NCBI GenBank assembly: GCA_921293015.1
Contig: OV121086.1
Location: 47,571,402 to 47,635,401, forward strand
Origin: Phorcus lineatus
Lineage: Eukaryota > Mollusca > Gastropoda > Trochida > Trochidae
Direction of reading: 5' to 3'
Length of the DNA stretch: 64,000 nucleotides
Shown here piece after piece: positions 24,876 to 39,800 of the stretch. The notes below the pieces were generated by a model, which was given only the letters and a program-made list of their open reading frames with translations, did not search any database and was not told the DNA's origin. The translations under genes and the position numbers were made by a program. The stretch's first letter is position 1. The number at the start of each line of letters is the position of its first letter.

Positions 24876-27800
24876 CTACGATGCGCGACATATCTGATTG
24901 ATTGTCATCTCGGAATATATAGCGTTTATCTGCCCCTCCACGTGGTACACGACATGAGGTGAGCTCGCTCTGAAGCTCTGATGTGGGTTATGCTTCCCTC
25001 CATTGCTGCTGGCGGTCTTGGGGTTCACTTTGGTCATTGCCACCTGAAACAGATAAAGAATGATTTGTTTTTGAAATACTTTTAAAAGTTAAGTAAAGAC
25101 TCTTTGAATTTTTTGGGCAATGAAAGTGAATTGAAGGTAAAGTTCAACAAAATATTTCTGTATGGTTGTTATAAAGTTATGTATATATTGAGCTGTGAAT
25201 AGTCTCCATTTTATTTGTTACACCGTGTTTTGAAAGAGGGTAGTGTAAGATCGTTGTACATTTCGTTTTGTCAGCTAACATTGCTACGGGTGTAAATAGC
25301 AAAATGTCAAGCCATCTTGAAACTAAGGCTGTAATTTTGATCACAAATTACAAGTTTGTAGTTCTCTGGAAATATGAGCAAGAAAATAATAATATTTTTA
25401 CTCTATGGAAATGGCAGGCACATTTGCCCTGGAGGAAGTCCTTGTAGCGGGCCATGGTCATGTTGAAGGTGTCCACAGTACTGAAACCATTCTGTTTAGC
25501 GTACTTGAGAACTGCCTGATTGTGAGATAACAAGCGCTGGTGGTCTTTCTGAAATGAAGAATATCAGCCAAGGTCAGAGACTGATGATACATACACAGCA
25601 GACATCAAACATGATTAAGAGATATGTTTCGTTACACATGTCATCAACCTTCTAAGAGAAGCATATCCCAGACACTAAAGAACAAGAATTGGAAATTATC
25701 TCTGTGCAGGTGACAAAGTTAAATTTGAATAGTTTGATTTATAGATCCAATAATATATCTTCTGAGTTTACCTATCGTATTCTCTTTCCATAAATGTAGC
25801 TCAAGTCATATCTTCCTGTCCTAACCTCTGTTCTAACTCAAGAACTTTTTGGGGATCTGCTTTCTAACTTCAAGAACTTTTTGATGTTCTAGCAGATCCC
25901 CTAACAGAAAAATATTGCAACACGAACTCAGTCGCCATATGATGTGACTGTGTATTGTCAAGAAGATTCATAATTACACTGCACTATCAAACAAATTCTA
26001 GTTTTCCAAAAGCAAACAGAAATGAGTATGGCTTATCAATGTTTATTTTTGAGACATCATTGCAGATTCAACATCAAACTTTGATTGCATTCCATCAGGT
26101 TCATATATATATTCCTTGCCCTGAAAGTGCTCAAATTAAAACAGAGGTTAACATAGAAAGATATGGCTTGAATTACCTTTGTGGCAAGAGAATGATTCTT
26201 AGTTATAAAAAAGTTAATTGATATTGCCTAACAATCCCTATACCCTTTAACAAACGGTCTCATATGGGATGGCAACAGTGGGTGGAATGAGACAAGTGAA
26301 GGGACTGTCAAATTGGGGATGAAATAACGTGTAGGAGATACTGACCTGTGTGAGGCAGTGGACACCACTGACCGGTTGATGGAAGCCAGCTCCCAGACCC
26401 TTCACCAGCAACTTGATCCCAGTTAGACCTTCCCTGCAAATAAAACATAATAACAATAAATTTGTGTTATTATTATAACCTTGTCATTAGAATTTCTTGG
26501 AAGGAAAAAAATCTATTTGAATTATAATAATCTGTGATAGACTCCTGAAAACGCATGTCAAGATTCTTTTGATTAAACTTTAGACAACCATTTAGTTTAA
26601 TAGTTTCCTTTATTAGTGCAAATGACTCATTATCAGTAAAAAGTATCCAATGCAAGCCTAATTTCACACTTGAGGTAAGTCAGTTTGTTTTCATGATTTG
26701 TCATAATTTCCCGTGGTTAATGACAAGTGATGTTTTCCAAACCACTTTCTATGCTTTCTTTTGACCATCATGTAAACACTAACCTGAATGTTCTATTTGT
26801 GTTGTGTGTCATATGAAACGTTCATGCCCATAGAAAATAAATTCGAACATTTCATTTCTAACTGAATTGATTTTTTAAGTTTTGTAATTTGTTAGAAAAT
26901 AATTTTTTTAAATCTTTTTGAAACCTATGCATGTTATCGTTTATTCAACATGTAAGAAAATTGAATTATATTCAAGATGACTAACTTGTACCTTAATGCG
27001 TGTCTTACCTTTTCAAAGCCCTCGTGACCACATCTATATGGTGTTTAGCCAGCCAGTGGACGCCTCCAATAACTAGAACAGTGTTGCTGTTGTTCTCCAG
27101 GGGAATATTCCTGGAATCAATGTAAATACAAAATTAAACAAGGTATTTTAAAATTGAGGTTATAAAGGTTATATAAATGTTATAAGTGGCTATGACTTGT
27201 TGGTGTCCTTTTTAAATATCTCATTTCAAGTTACTGCTTTTACTATTATGACTTATAAAAACAGTTATACTTGTGAATTTAAGGTGTAAAGGAGGGGTCT
27301 GTGTTCAGATGATTCTAATCCCTCCCTCTAAAAATTATGAGGATCAAACCTGTCTGAATATCACACCTGCACCCTTTTCTCGACGAAAAACCTTTATCCA
27401 TTACCCCACAAACCCAATTCACTTTAGAAATCGACTTGATCCACCCTTGGTCAACAAAATATAGAAGTTAATCAGTACACCAATTACAACGTACGTTTTA
27501 ATGAGCTGATAGAGAGCTTTATCAAAGACAGGTCTGTGTTCTGTGGGGAGCCAGAACTGGGGGTAGTACGCAAAGCTGAAGACAGTGTTGTTGTGGTTGA
27601 GGTTGGAGTACACCTTCATCTGGTGAGTCTTATCCCACTCCAGAAGCGTCCCGTTCACCTGCTCCGTGATGTAGTGCAGGATGCCGCGGTTTGTAGAGTC
27701 TCCGATAAACAGCACCTGGAAAATGGAAAAAGTTGGTCAGGGTCCAGAACATGTAATCTATACAATCCCCTGTGAGTGCTCAGCCTACCCTTGGCTCATA

Positions 27801-30800
27801 GGTAGTACACTGAGTTACAAGCACCTTAGGCTAGAGTTCTGTGGGAGGCAAGATTATTTCTTTTTAAATCTTTTGTTTAATTTCAGTATTATGAAGCATA
27901 AATGTCTTCAATAACATTCTTTCTCTTTAAAATTTTTACCTTTTTATTTGCAAAGCACTGTTGAACTCTGCCCCTTGGTAACCAAGTGTAGGAACAGTTG
28001 TCTGGTTGCCATAGTGCCTGTTGCCAATAGCAACTGGGACTGTCACTACAGTCGGTACAAGGAACATACCATTGACCTGAAGTTAGATTACAGATCATTA
28101 AAAACATCTCTAATCAATACATCTTCAACAAAAAAAGGGCACATTCAATTTGGTAGGCCATGTTCACCATCAGCGGCTCAAGTAGCCTTGCTCTCTCTCT
28201 ATGAGTGGTGAAGACAGAGGAGAAATTATCCTAGCAAATTCCAGAAGATATAGCATCTACCTGTTATGTGCTTCAGGATTTCAAGTCACAATTATGTGGA
28301 AAGAGATTTGAGAATGGCAATTGACAATAATCATCATCAACTTAAATTAATTTCAGGGCACAGATACTATACACTATTATATAAATCATTCCAATGAGAT
28401 CTTCATCATTTTTTACAATCTAACAAACATTTCTGACTATTTTCTATTTGTCAAAAATGAGATATCTGTGAAATGCAAGAACCTCAAACCAATCAGATTT
28501 TGAGGTCAAACTGGAGTCAAAGCTTAACCTGATGACTGGTGCTATCAGGTTTGTTTAGATATTGTGTCATGAAATAAAAAATATAGCTTTCGTTTACAAT
28601 TATGAGATTAAGTCAAAAGCTTGAATGGGAAAGGTGTATTTTAGTGCAAGCAGATCAAGTTGACTAACATCCAAGGACTTCAGAAAAGGTCCATCTTCTA
28701 TCACATTTCAGCAACCTACCAGGAGTATCTCCAGACTGACACTGTGGCATTGACATCTTCTTCTCCAGGAATCTATTCCAAGTCCTCGCCTGGACCACTG
28801 GATGAAGGCCACAAGAAGAGGTTTTCAGGAACTTCAGGGAACAGTCCTGAACACATCAATAAAAAATATATATAATTTTGTATGTAAACAATGAAGGTTC
28901 AATTAATATTTTTTTCCTGGACACAAATTAATGACTATCTTTTACTACTTCTTTGAGAGGCATTTAGGAGATGGTGAGATGAATAGAGAACAAGTTATAT
29001 TGATTTACAACTTCTTTATTGCAGGATTGCGACGTTTTGATGTAGATACTAACACCGTTATCAAGAAAGTGATATTGGACATGATTTGAGAAAGAATATA
29101 TACATAAAGCCTATTCCCATATATATAGTGTAAACAATTATAAAGCAACTCAGATTTGGGGAGAAACAAAATCATCATCAAACTAACAAATAAACAATGT
29201 TTGTTGATTGCTCACCTGTTTTAATGAGCAGATTTGATGGGGAACTCCAGGTAGAAAGGATGCCTGCTGATAGTCGGGCCCCTGTCTATGTATAAGTAAT
29301 GTGTAAGTGTTGAGAACCCATGGATCAGCATGGCTCATATCAACCACGTAGATACTTATCCTGTTTTCTCCAATACCCAGAGTGAAGTTTGCTTCTCTGA
29401 AAGATAAAATTGTTATGATTAAACATAAGACATCTGATATTTGTTCCCTTTAGTTATTACCGATACTTCATCTGCCTGCTCGTTCAGACTAAGATTAAAA
29501 ATACCTAGTGCTTTACTATTCCTGAGTGTCTAAACAACAGGAACAGAACTTGTTTGGCAAGTCAGTTATAGTCAACACCCCAGATATTCTCTAACCTGCA
29601 GACAAACAGTAACAACATATATACCTGTTGCTGCCATGTTTATCCTCAAGTCTTGCTTGAGAGGAGCAGCTCTTAGCGACGGCCCCCACAGTGACTAGGA
29701 GGATCTCGTAGCGAACAGTGCCATGATACTCCGTGGTAAAGGGAGAGAACTCTGGAACCAGGTCTATACCAGGCTTCATCATGATGCTCACTAAATAAGG
29801 CATGCTCGCTGGATCTGTGGATAGCGATGGTGTTCTATAAACTTCAATATTGATATCTCTGTTTTACAAATTTAATTGCAAAGAATAAGTTGTGTGTCTG
29901 ATCACAAGCTTATCAATATTTTTAAAATGACAACCAAAAATAACATTAATTGATAACACATAAGGTTTGATTTAACTTGTAATAAATCAAACAATCTTTT
30001 CAATTTCTCTCTAAACTAGAATTTAAGTGCAAAACAATTCAAACAGTTGGCATGGCAACTTCTCTGAAAGTTATTTGCTAGTATGAGTGACTGAATTGCA
30101 GCTGTTAAATTCTGAGGGAAGTGTATCAAACAAAACATAATCTCATGACTTTCCATAAATCAATGAGTTTACCATGATGATTCAGATTTACCAGTGCAAA
30201 AGATTTTTTTTTCACTAAAACGAATTAACCAATAGCAAATGAATACATTTTCTAATGTCTAAAACACTCACCATCATTACATTTCAACTTTGTCTTGATA
30301 TCTGAAAAGAGTGAAAAATCAATTTTGTCATTCAAAGTTTGTAATAAGGACGTCCTTATAAAATTATTGACGAATTTGACATTTTATGGAAGGAAAATGG
30401 ATTGATTTATAATATACTGATAAAGGGCTATTTAGACCAACTGAAAAATTGATTTGCTTACTACATCAGACTGTGTAATTCAATGCCATGATAACATAGC
30501 ATGAAGTCTCAGGAATATGGTGAGAGGATTGGATGCAATAAGGGTTTTCCAAAAAGTATATTGTATCTGTCTCATCATGTAGTTGAATAATAGATAGTAG
30601 AATTGCATAGCAAAGACATATCACACCTGTGATGTTCTGTATCTTGGAAACTGATTTAATGTTGCTTGAGCCCTCAAAATCTCTGAAAATTCAGACAGAA
30701 AACAATTATGGCACTATGAGGACGTTGAGAACAATGTTTGAAACTAAGTAACTAAAAGAAGAAGGTGGATAAAAATTATCAAATCTAGCACTCAGGAATT

Positions 30801-33800
30801 TGTTCTTTAAAAAGTTACCAGCCCATATGAAGAATTACCAGGTTACAGGCTTTTTCAATTGCTGTTATGTGTACACTGGTTTTTTAAAAGATATTTAGCT
30901 ACAATAGTTCAGTCACTAGGGCAAAGACTTGTGAATTGAGCACCACACTAGTCACAAAATGTTAAAGATTCACTTACAGTATGTGAACTGAGTCCAATAC
31001 CAAAATCACAAATATTTTGTATATTTTTTTGCATTCTTTAAATAAAGTTTTTATCCATATATTCATTGTCATTATCATCATTCCAACTTCATCACAAATA
31101 TTGTTTACATGAATATTTAAAATGATGATGAAACTTATTATATAATCTTACATTGGAACATTGACATCATCATAAACCTCTATAGAATCTTCTTCCTCCA
31201 TGTGAGCGAAGTAACTCTCCAGACTAAGAAGATAGGAATGTAGTTCAGCGGTGGAACTGTGTTTATTAGTGTCTGTGACGGAAGACTGGTCCCGGATATT
31301 TTGTAATAATCTTGTGTATTTCACTGACGATGTGGAGGGATACAGCTGGAAGGACAAGAAAATAAACTATTAATATCTGATTTTAATAATCAACTATCTG
31401 TAATATGACACTTTTACAATATATACGCTAAAGACCATATGACAATGGGTCAATACAGCAAATCTGGGACAAAACAGGAATAACACGATCTATGTGAGAC
31501 AAACTGGGCCAGTTGGACATCCCGTTTTGGCGTCTGTTAAGGATGTCTGAAAATGTTTTACCCTCAACAAAGTTACGTACAATGCTCAGTAGGCCAACAT
31601 GCTTTTAATAAACACAGATTTGCTTATTTTTTCTTTGTTTAAGTTAGTAGCCAATGCAACACTTTTTAAAACTTTTCATATATTATCATGTATTATGATA
31701 TTTATAATATGAATAGTAAAACAAAGTTGAAATCTGTTCTTGATATCGCTGCATGCATTGATGATTTGATATACAAAATGGTTACATTGTTCTCATATGA
31801 CAATATTGTTATTTATAGTTGCACACATGACATTGAAATAATAACTGAAACTAAAAAACTTTATTATGGATAACTTTGTTGAAGATTTTCCCTTTTCTTA
31901 TTAGTTCATAAAAATAATATCAGGAGGAATAAAAATGAACATATTTGACCAGTGTCATAGGTGATTGGAGCTTAAACAAGTAATTCTACAATTTTGTACT
32001 TAGAAGTTCAAATTAATGCACCTGTTCCTGTGAAACATTTCATTTTAAGAATTAATTCTGTTCTTCCAATTTCTTAACACATTCAGTTAAATGATATTGT
32101 AAGTATTTGTTTTATGGAAAAATACCAAGTACATTGTAGAATCCATATAATTTTTCTTATACTAATGCCTGCAGTTGGAAGCTTACCTTGATAAAATTGG
32201 CTTTGTGAAGCTGTTCCCGTCGGTTGTTGAGAGAGTATATCAAATCATCCTGACTTAGACAGAAGCTCTGATCAGCATTACACACACCTTCCTGTAATAG
32301 AATTTTTTCTTTTATGCCAAAAAGAAATCTTGAAGTCTCTAATTACACTGAAAGCATTAAACATTTCTTTTATACTACTGTTGGAAAAAGTGCCCTGTGA
32401 GTCGATTTCATTTACGAATCAATAGGTTATTGTAACTTGCCATTCATATCACAACTAATCCAAAGCCTATCATTTAGTATAGTTTAGTTTTCAGTCATAT
32501 CCTATTATTCTTTCTGTTTGCTTTGAATTAATTCATAAAGCTATAAACTTCCAAGGATTTCTTTAATGCATTAAAATTGCATTCAAACACAGTCAAGTTA
32601 CGGCAATATCAAAATCACTACCTAAAAGTTCAGAAAGAGTAAAATACTGTCCCCCCATCAATTAGGTCTTAAAGAGCCACTCCGTGATTTTCATAACATA
32701 TTATTTACCTTTGATACGAAACTAAATGTCATATGTGGTGATATAAAATCAAAGCATCTTAACTTTTCATGTCCAAAAGACATATATATGACAAATACTG
32801 GTTTTCCATGAAAATCTAAAAACAGCCTTATAAATTCACAGAGGTGTAGATATCATATCCAATATACATGGATACTAGTTATATAACCTAAAAAACACTA
32901 TCAACTCCTAACTGCCCTCCTTCAGATAAGTCTCCAAAATTACGTTTGACTATTTGACACGCACCACTGTCCGGTTTTCGATCATAATTACAAAGTTCTA
33001 CCTTCATATTGTCACTGTAAAAAACCAATAAGCTTTAAAATGTGTCTTTTTGGTAACAGTTGATACTTCGCAATCAAATGACACCATTGATTAAGTTTGG
33101 CATATATATATGACTCCAACAACTCACGGAGTGGCTCTTTAAAGTCTATGTAAAAAGGCCTTCAGCAATCTGACATGCAGAGTTTTCCTTACATTATTGA
33201 TGTATGTGAGACCAAGCTCACGCAGACCTCTCATCAAATCTATAACAACTGACTCCTTAGAAACCAACATGGAGGCCAAATCTTCCAGTATTCTCTGTCT
33301 GACAAGGTATTCGTTTAGAGACGCCATCTTGTCCGAGTGTGTGTAGGGTTTTATCTGAAACAAGCATCTTACATGAATAATCAATGAAATGAAGAAATGT
33401 GTTTATAATTTTCAGAATAAATTAAGATGATTCTTAAGATATTTGATTTTGTCGAGTGGGTGTATTATACATGGAAGGAAAAATGTCTATCAAGACTGAT
33501 TTGAATAACTACATTTGTTGCTGAAATCTAAAGAAAATGAAATAAATCATAAACAAATTAATTCTATCATACTGAAATTCATTCTGTATGATGATGATAG
33601 TGTTCTTGGTAAGAATAGTTTTCTTGTACCACTCACTTGAAGAATAAATGGATGAAAGGAAGTGTTAAACACTGTCATTACTTCAAGAAGCTGGAAACAA
33701 CTGGAACAACTGGAACAGAAAAGAACAAAACTGGTATTGCAGCAACAGAATGGTGAATGTTCAAAGAAATTGTCTTTTACAGAGATGTAAGGTTACTTAA

Positions 33801-33818
33801 ATTTTTCAGCCAAAATGT

Positions 33819-33867
<49 letters not shown>

Positions 33868-36800
33868 GATTGGTTGGATTAAGTAATGCAAATTGCGAAC
33901 ATGGAGAGACAATCTGTGATTATTATGGTATTCATTTTTGCTTTCATACACGTGTCAATTTAGTAAACTATGACGTTTATTCAAAACTTCTTCATCCCGA
34001 AATACAAAAAGCAATCTCCATGACAACTACTAATTTTAAATGAAATCAAATAACACTAATAAATAAACAACACCCCTGTGTGTGTGCAGAAGACAAAATC
34101 ACTTGTACTATTGTAGATGAATAGTAACAAAACCTTTCAAACGCCATCAATTCAAATTTTACTTTCTACTTGCTTTAGTAATGCTTCAAAAATTTCTTTT
34201 ACTTATTGATACATGTTAATGTTTGGTTTTCTAATGAAAATCACTACTCTTTTCCATCTTAAATTCATTCAAATAAATCGATAAGCATTTAATGAATGCT
34301 TTCATCAACAGTCCGGACATCTCAATAAAATGACACCAGCATGGCTTGTTATACTATTTAGTGGCTTCAACAACTCATGGTGAGGCTCTTTAACATAAAA
34401 ATATGGCCACTGGCACTGTCAAAGAATAATCTAAGACTTACAGGAAAAGAGTTATTTACCTTGTCTCTTCGTTGTCAGCGTTCCTCTGGGCTGCTACAAT
34501 CTCCAGCTGCAGCAGTGCGCTGACAATGGCTTCCTCTAGGTTGTCAATAGCTTTCGTTGATGTCGTCTGACTTTTGACCTCTGTGATCAACTGATGCAGC
34601 TCTGATATGGTGAAACTTCTTTGGGGCTGTTCAGAAAAGTATTTTCATTATTTCATTTAAATTTTTGATAATGGTTTTCAGTGACAAGAACAGATAATTA
34701 TTTGGCCTATCATGACTCTGTCTTGCTTAGCTAGACAAACAACATACAGTCATGTAAATTAAAATTAATTATAGTGGAATTGACAAACTCTTGATAACTA
34801 TAATTATCACACATCCTGGTTCAACAGATTATTATCCCGACCAGAGGTTGAAATAGGTCTTTGACCTCATACAAGCTAGCAGGGATTGTAGTTTGGAAAA
34901 TCAACTATTGCTCCTAAAATCTGACAAGCCATGCAATATGTAGAAACTCAATTCATCTAAAATCACAAATGACCTCTTCTCAATATCATCATATAACAAA
35001 AAATCAGTTGGCGGGAAAGAAGACAGTTATTTCAAACTCTTATCCTGAGGCTCCTCACTGATTCCTGGTTACCACATACAGACTGGCCTAAGTCAGTCAA
35101 TGAAATGTTAATATGAAAGGAAATTGACTTAAACCTTTTCTTACTATAGGATGTTGTTTTACTGGTTGTATTACTGAATTTTAAGGCATTTTGTTTTGCT
35201 TGCTGTTCATAAATGAGGCAAATGAAACGAAGACTTTCAGGCAATTGAGGAACCTGATGGAGTAGGATGGATGTGACACAGACCTTTTTGTAGAGGTAGG
35301 AGCTGATCCCCTCCCATGTAAGGGCCTCTGAGTGCAGGTAGAGTCTGAGGGGGGAGAAGGACATCACCAGCACGTGGAGCTGTAGCACCAGGGGTTGGCT
35401 GCCTGTGTGGAACAGGAAGGGAGGTAACTTCACCGCAACATCACCTGAATGTGCTTCTCTAGAAGTAAAATAGATACACACATATAGTGATAAAGTGATT
35501 TTTACAAGTTGAATAAAATATCAACTATGCACAAAATTACAATGGTGTTATAGGGAGTGTGAGGAAAATGAAATGGTCACTTGCAACATGGCAATAAACC
35601 TGCATGACTGATACCTCCTGATTTTAAATTCATAGCCATTTTAGACAATGTGTAAAGAAGACGTGTCATCTCATCTCCTCTATTTTTCTCTCTAATTTTT
35701 GGTTTTTAGGGAAAAGATCCCAGTTTAGGTTTCCTTACTATCTGTTCTCAACATTATCAAAAACCATTAGAAAGGCCCAAAACCCAGGATCAGGTCCAAT
35801 TTTCTTATGCATCAAAATCAACTTGCCCATTGATGATTTGAAACATAAACCAACAAGGTAAATTGTATACCATCTTGATGCATATAACTCAGTTACATCT
35901 ATAGCTTTCATAAGCCTGAATATGGAACTGTAAAACCTCACTGTCATGTATTTGATTTGTGATCGTCGGATTATATATGAAGACCATTTTGAAGCCAGCG
36001 ATGTTTATTACAGCATCTTGCTACACCACATGATATGATGACGTCACACGTGCTACGTCACTAATATGGGGATACAGTCCAAATGACTTTTTATAGAACT
36101 ATGTTTACATAGCGGATATTACACTCACGAAATGAAGAACTATAAGAAAAAAATCTTCAATTGTTAAATGATGCAGTAGTACCTTTTCCGCTCTGTCTTC
36201 CAGGTGTCACACTTCATGAGCTCCGCCCCACCCCTCTGATGTCCCGCATGTATCACCCATACCGTCTGATTGCCACACCTCACTGGGGAGTCATTGCCAA
36301 CAGGGGGCACCACTGACTTCCTCTCCAGCAACTTGTAGCATGGGAGTAGCCCCCCTTGCCATCGACCTGGCAACAATAACATGTTAGGCTTACCGCTTAG
36401 ACAGTTAAATTTAATTCAAGCTTTAATGCATTCTTTAATCATAGAGACAGCTCCATCATTAATTCCTATACAACCTCCGTTTGAATACAAGCTCTCATCA
36501 GGTTCCCCTACTGGCAAAATATTGCACCTGAGGCATTTCGTATTCTAACTTTTGAAACAATATCACTGATTGCACAACAAACTTTGACTTCATAAGATCA
36601 GGCTTCCACATTTCTAGACCGAGAAATGCTCATATCAGGACAGAGGTTGTTAAGAAGTTATGATGGAGCTACCTCTGTTGGGAGAGAATGTATTCAGTAT
36701 TACACCTTAATGGCAGAACTAATTCATACAGACATGGGATTTTTGTAATGGGGGGGGGGGGGGGGGGGGGGGCATATTTTAATTCAAGTGCAACTTGTTG

Positions 36801-39800
36801 TTATGGAGTTACAATAATAATTCCTCCATAACAACAAAAATAAAAAAATATTAAAAAATAATCTCCTGAGAGGATTTTGAAAAATTTGGACAAAAAAAAC
36901 GCAGTTCAAAATCTATGACGATAAAAAAACACTGCCAGAACTAAACCACAAATCAACACAAAAGAAGATTAATGATATCCTATCTTTATCAAGATATACA
37001 CTACATGGAATTTGTGTGTTTAAAATATCTCTCTTTGTATTTCTAAAACACTCAACAATTTTACTATGTTATAAAATATGTCAAAAAATATATTTAAAAT
37101 ATTATTTTGACACCTTCCTATTGATGTTATGAATAATAACGTCATTTATGGCTCATAACATTGTTGTACTGAAATTGTGAGTATAGTGAAAAAAGTTTAG
37201 CATCTGATAGATAATTTTTAAAACATTTTTCAATCCTAAAACTTAATGAAATATTAACCATCTGGATTTAAATTTCTGAATAGAGATTAATAAGATTAAA
37301 ACTGTAAACATATTCCTGATTACAACAGAATGAAATCGATAGAGAAGACAGTCATAAAATCTAATTATACAAAAATTCCTTCTCCCTTTACAGTATCTTT
37401 CAAAACTTTGAACATTACTGAAGTTGTTATTACCTATGAGAGAAAAAAAGAACAAATGAACAAACAGCAATAAATTTGATGACACAGCATATTGTGCAAA
37501 GTAATTAACTACAAGAATAAAAGTTTGAAACTTTAACAATATTTTTTAAAAGTTTTATTACCTGTTGTAGACAAACCTTGACACATCAACTGTGGGTCAA
37601 ATAACAAGGAATGAAGAGACGGAATCACATTGGCCTGAAAAATGTTAAAAATTATTTAAAATTTTCGTAATGAAAAATATCAAATTTTAATCTGAATTTC
37701 CATATCAATAACAATTAACATACTGGTAATGTGTGATTATCTGAAATTGTTTTCCTTTTCCAACAGACTTACATAACAACTTGTTCGATTATTACCTCCA
37801 AATTCTTCCTACCAAAATCGCTTGAGTCAAACCATGGTGTTTTTAGAGATATGCTTTCTTATTCACGTGTAAAATCTCACATTGAAATAGGTTGAATGAA
37901 CATGGGCAGCAAATTCAACAGACTTAGATTACAACTAGTTCGATTATTCCATCCAAATTCTTCCTACCAAAATCGTTTGAGTCAAACCTGCCACGATGAT
38001 TAGCATGGTGTTTTGAGAGATATGCTTTCTTATTCACCTGTAAAATCTCACATAGAAATAGGTTGAATGAATATGAGCAGCAAATGATTGTGGTTATAAA
38101 ACAAATCAATGATTGTATGTCAAAACCTTCGAGGGAAGTAAATCTTTGAAAATGCTTAAAACCCAAAGCGTAGATTTTACTGGATTTTACAGTCTGGAAA
38201 TATGTCTGATATTTACATGAAAGACATGTGGGTGCACATAAGCTGTGTAAGTCTGGAGTATGCACTGTAAATGCAATCACCTTTCACAATGAGGAAGTTA
38301 TATGCAAATCATGTGCATCTCATACGCAAAATTCATAGTCAATTCGCTCAATGTTCGAAACAAGAGAATGAAAATACTCCTAATTTGAGCGCACAGGTTA
38401 TGTATCAACAATTACTATATGAAGCTCATACGTCTATGCTATTGCTAAGTATGACAGGGCCCTATATTAAAGGTTATCCTTTATCCAATACATATCACAT
38501 TGTAATAATCTTCATCCATGAATGAGAAACATTTCTTCAACTCTTAAGTATTTATAAAATGCAATGGCGTCCATAAATCCAGTTACTCCAAAAAACAGAA
38601 TTGTGCAATATACAAAATTAACTTAACATTCTACAACACTATGTGATCATTTACGTACATACCCTTTTGAAGTCCTCAAGCTTGAGGTTCTGGCCTGTAT
38701 CGCGACATGTGTTTGGCCTGGATGTGTTCAGACACATGAGCACTCGCCATGTTGGTTTAGTTGTGTCATATGTGTTCTCAGTGGGGTGGTCAGATATTCC
38801 CTCATCTTCTATAAACAATTGTAAACATAAGGTTAACAGTATTAAAGGAAGAGATTGTATATCTTACAAATACCTGACAAGTTGATAATAAAGCTACAAT
38901 TCAATGCATATAACTTAAACTACATGTAGTTCCATTCATCGCTTCCGTTCATCGCCCAGACTAAGGCATCTGAGTTAGGTGCCAAGTCATTTCACGTCAA
39001 CAGATATTGAAGGTGGAAGTTGTTACCTCCTTGGTCAGTGCTGCGTATAATAAAGATACAACAATGCAATGTAACTTACTCAAAACAATTTTGATGTAAA
39101 TGTTGTTGTCATTATTATCAATATTATTAGGCTGCATGAAAATAATCAAATGTTCTTGGGCAGTTTCTTTAAACAGTGATAAGGGCAGCAGGACTTAATT
39201 CAATTTGAATTTTTGTTTTGTTTTCAAATAATGATGTGGGAGGAACATATTTTAATTAAAAAAATCATATAAAATGATCATCATACAAACATACATCATA
39301 CAATAAAATTGTTGTTTTTACAGATATACATGTATGTTTGAATGACAAATGACAAAGCATTGTTGAGCAGCAATAATGTAAATCTTATTCTTGAAATTCT
39401 AAGTGGCAATAAAAAAGGAATGCGTGAATGAAAATGATTAACCATTATGAAGTTCATATCATGAGCTCCACAGAGATTAAACTTTTTTTAACTAAAAAAA
39501 ATTCAATAATCATAATATGTTATCATATTTCATAACTGACCTATCATAAGTAATCTACAAGGGAATAATAACAGAATAAAATTCAGCGTTGAGAGTTCAT
39601 GGTCAAAATTCATTAATTCCTAGCAATCAATAGGAACTGTTAAACGACTGAAATCACAACAGTACAAAAAGGTTAAATACACAGATGCTGATTGTAAAAA
39701 TCAATAAAGACGACAGTAATCTATTTAAGATAAAGCCCCTTAGACAATTGTTATCTCTAATCTATAAAAAACATCACAAAAAGGTCACATCCTTGTATGA

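Noticed and set aside
26247..26456. 69-codon minus frame reading through the CPED1 exon at 26346-26433
   Set aside because: Only the part between the splice sites is coding; the ends are intron read-through.
28660..28875. 71-codon plus-strand frame
   Set aside because: It is the antisense of the CPED1 exon 28846-28720, whose cysteine pattern and phases fit the gene.
35032..35283. Extension of the CPED1 exon far beyond 35284 as one long 149-codon frame
   Set aside because: The next exon starts in phase 0 and good conservation stops near YLYKK; the tail is AT-rich intron sequence. An end at 35254 remains possible.
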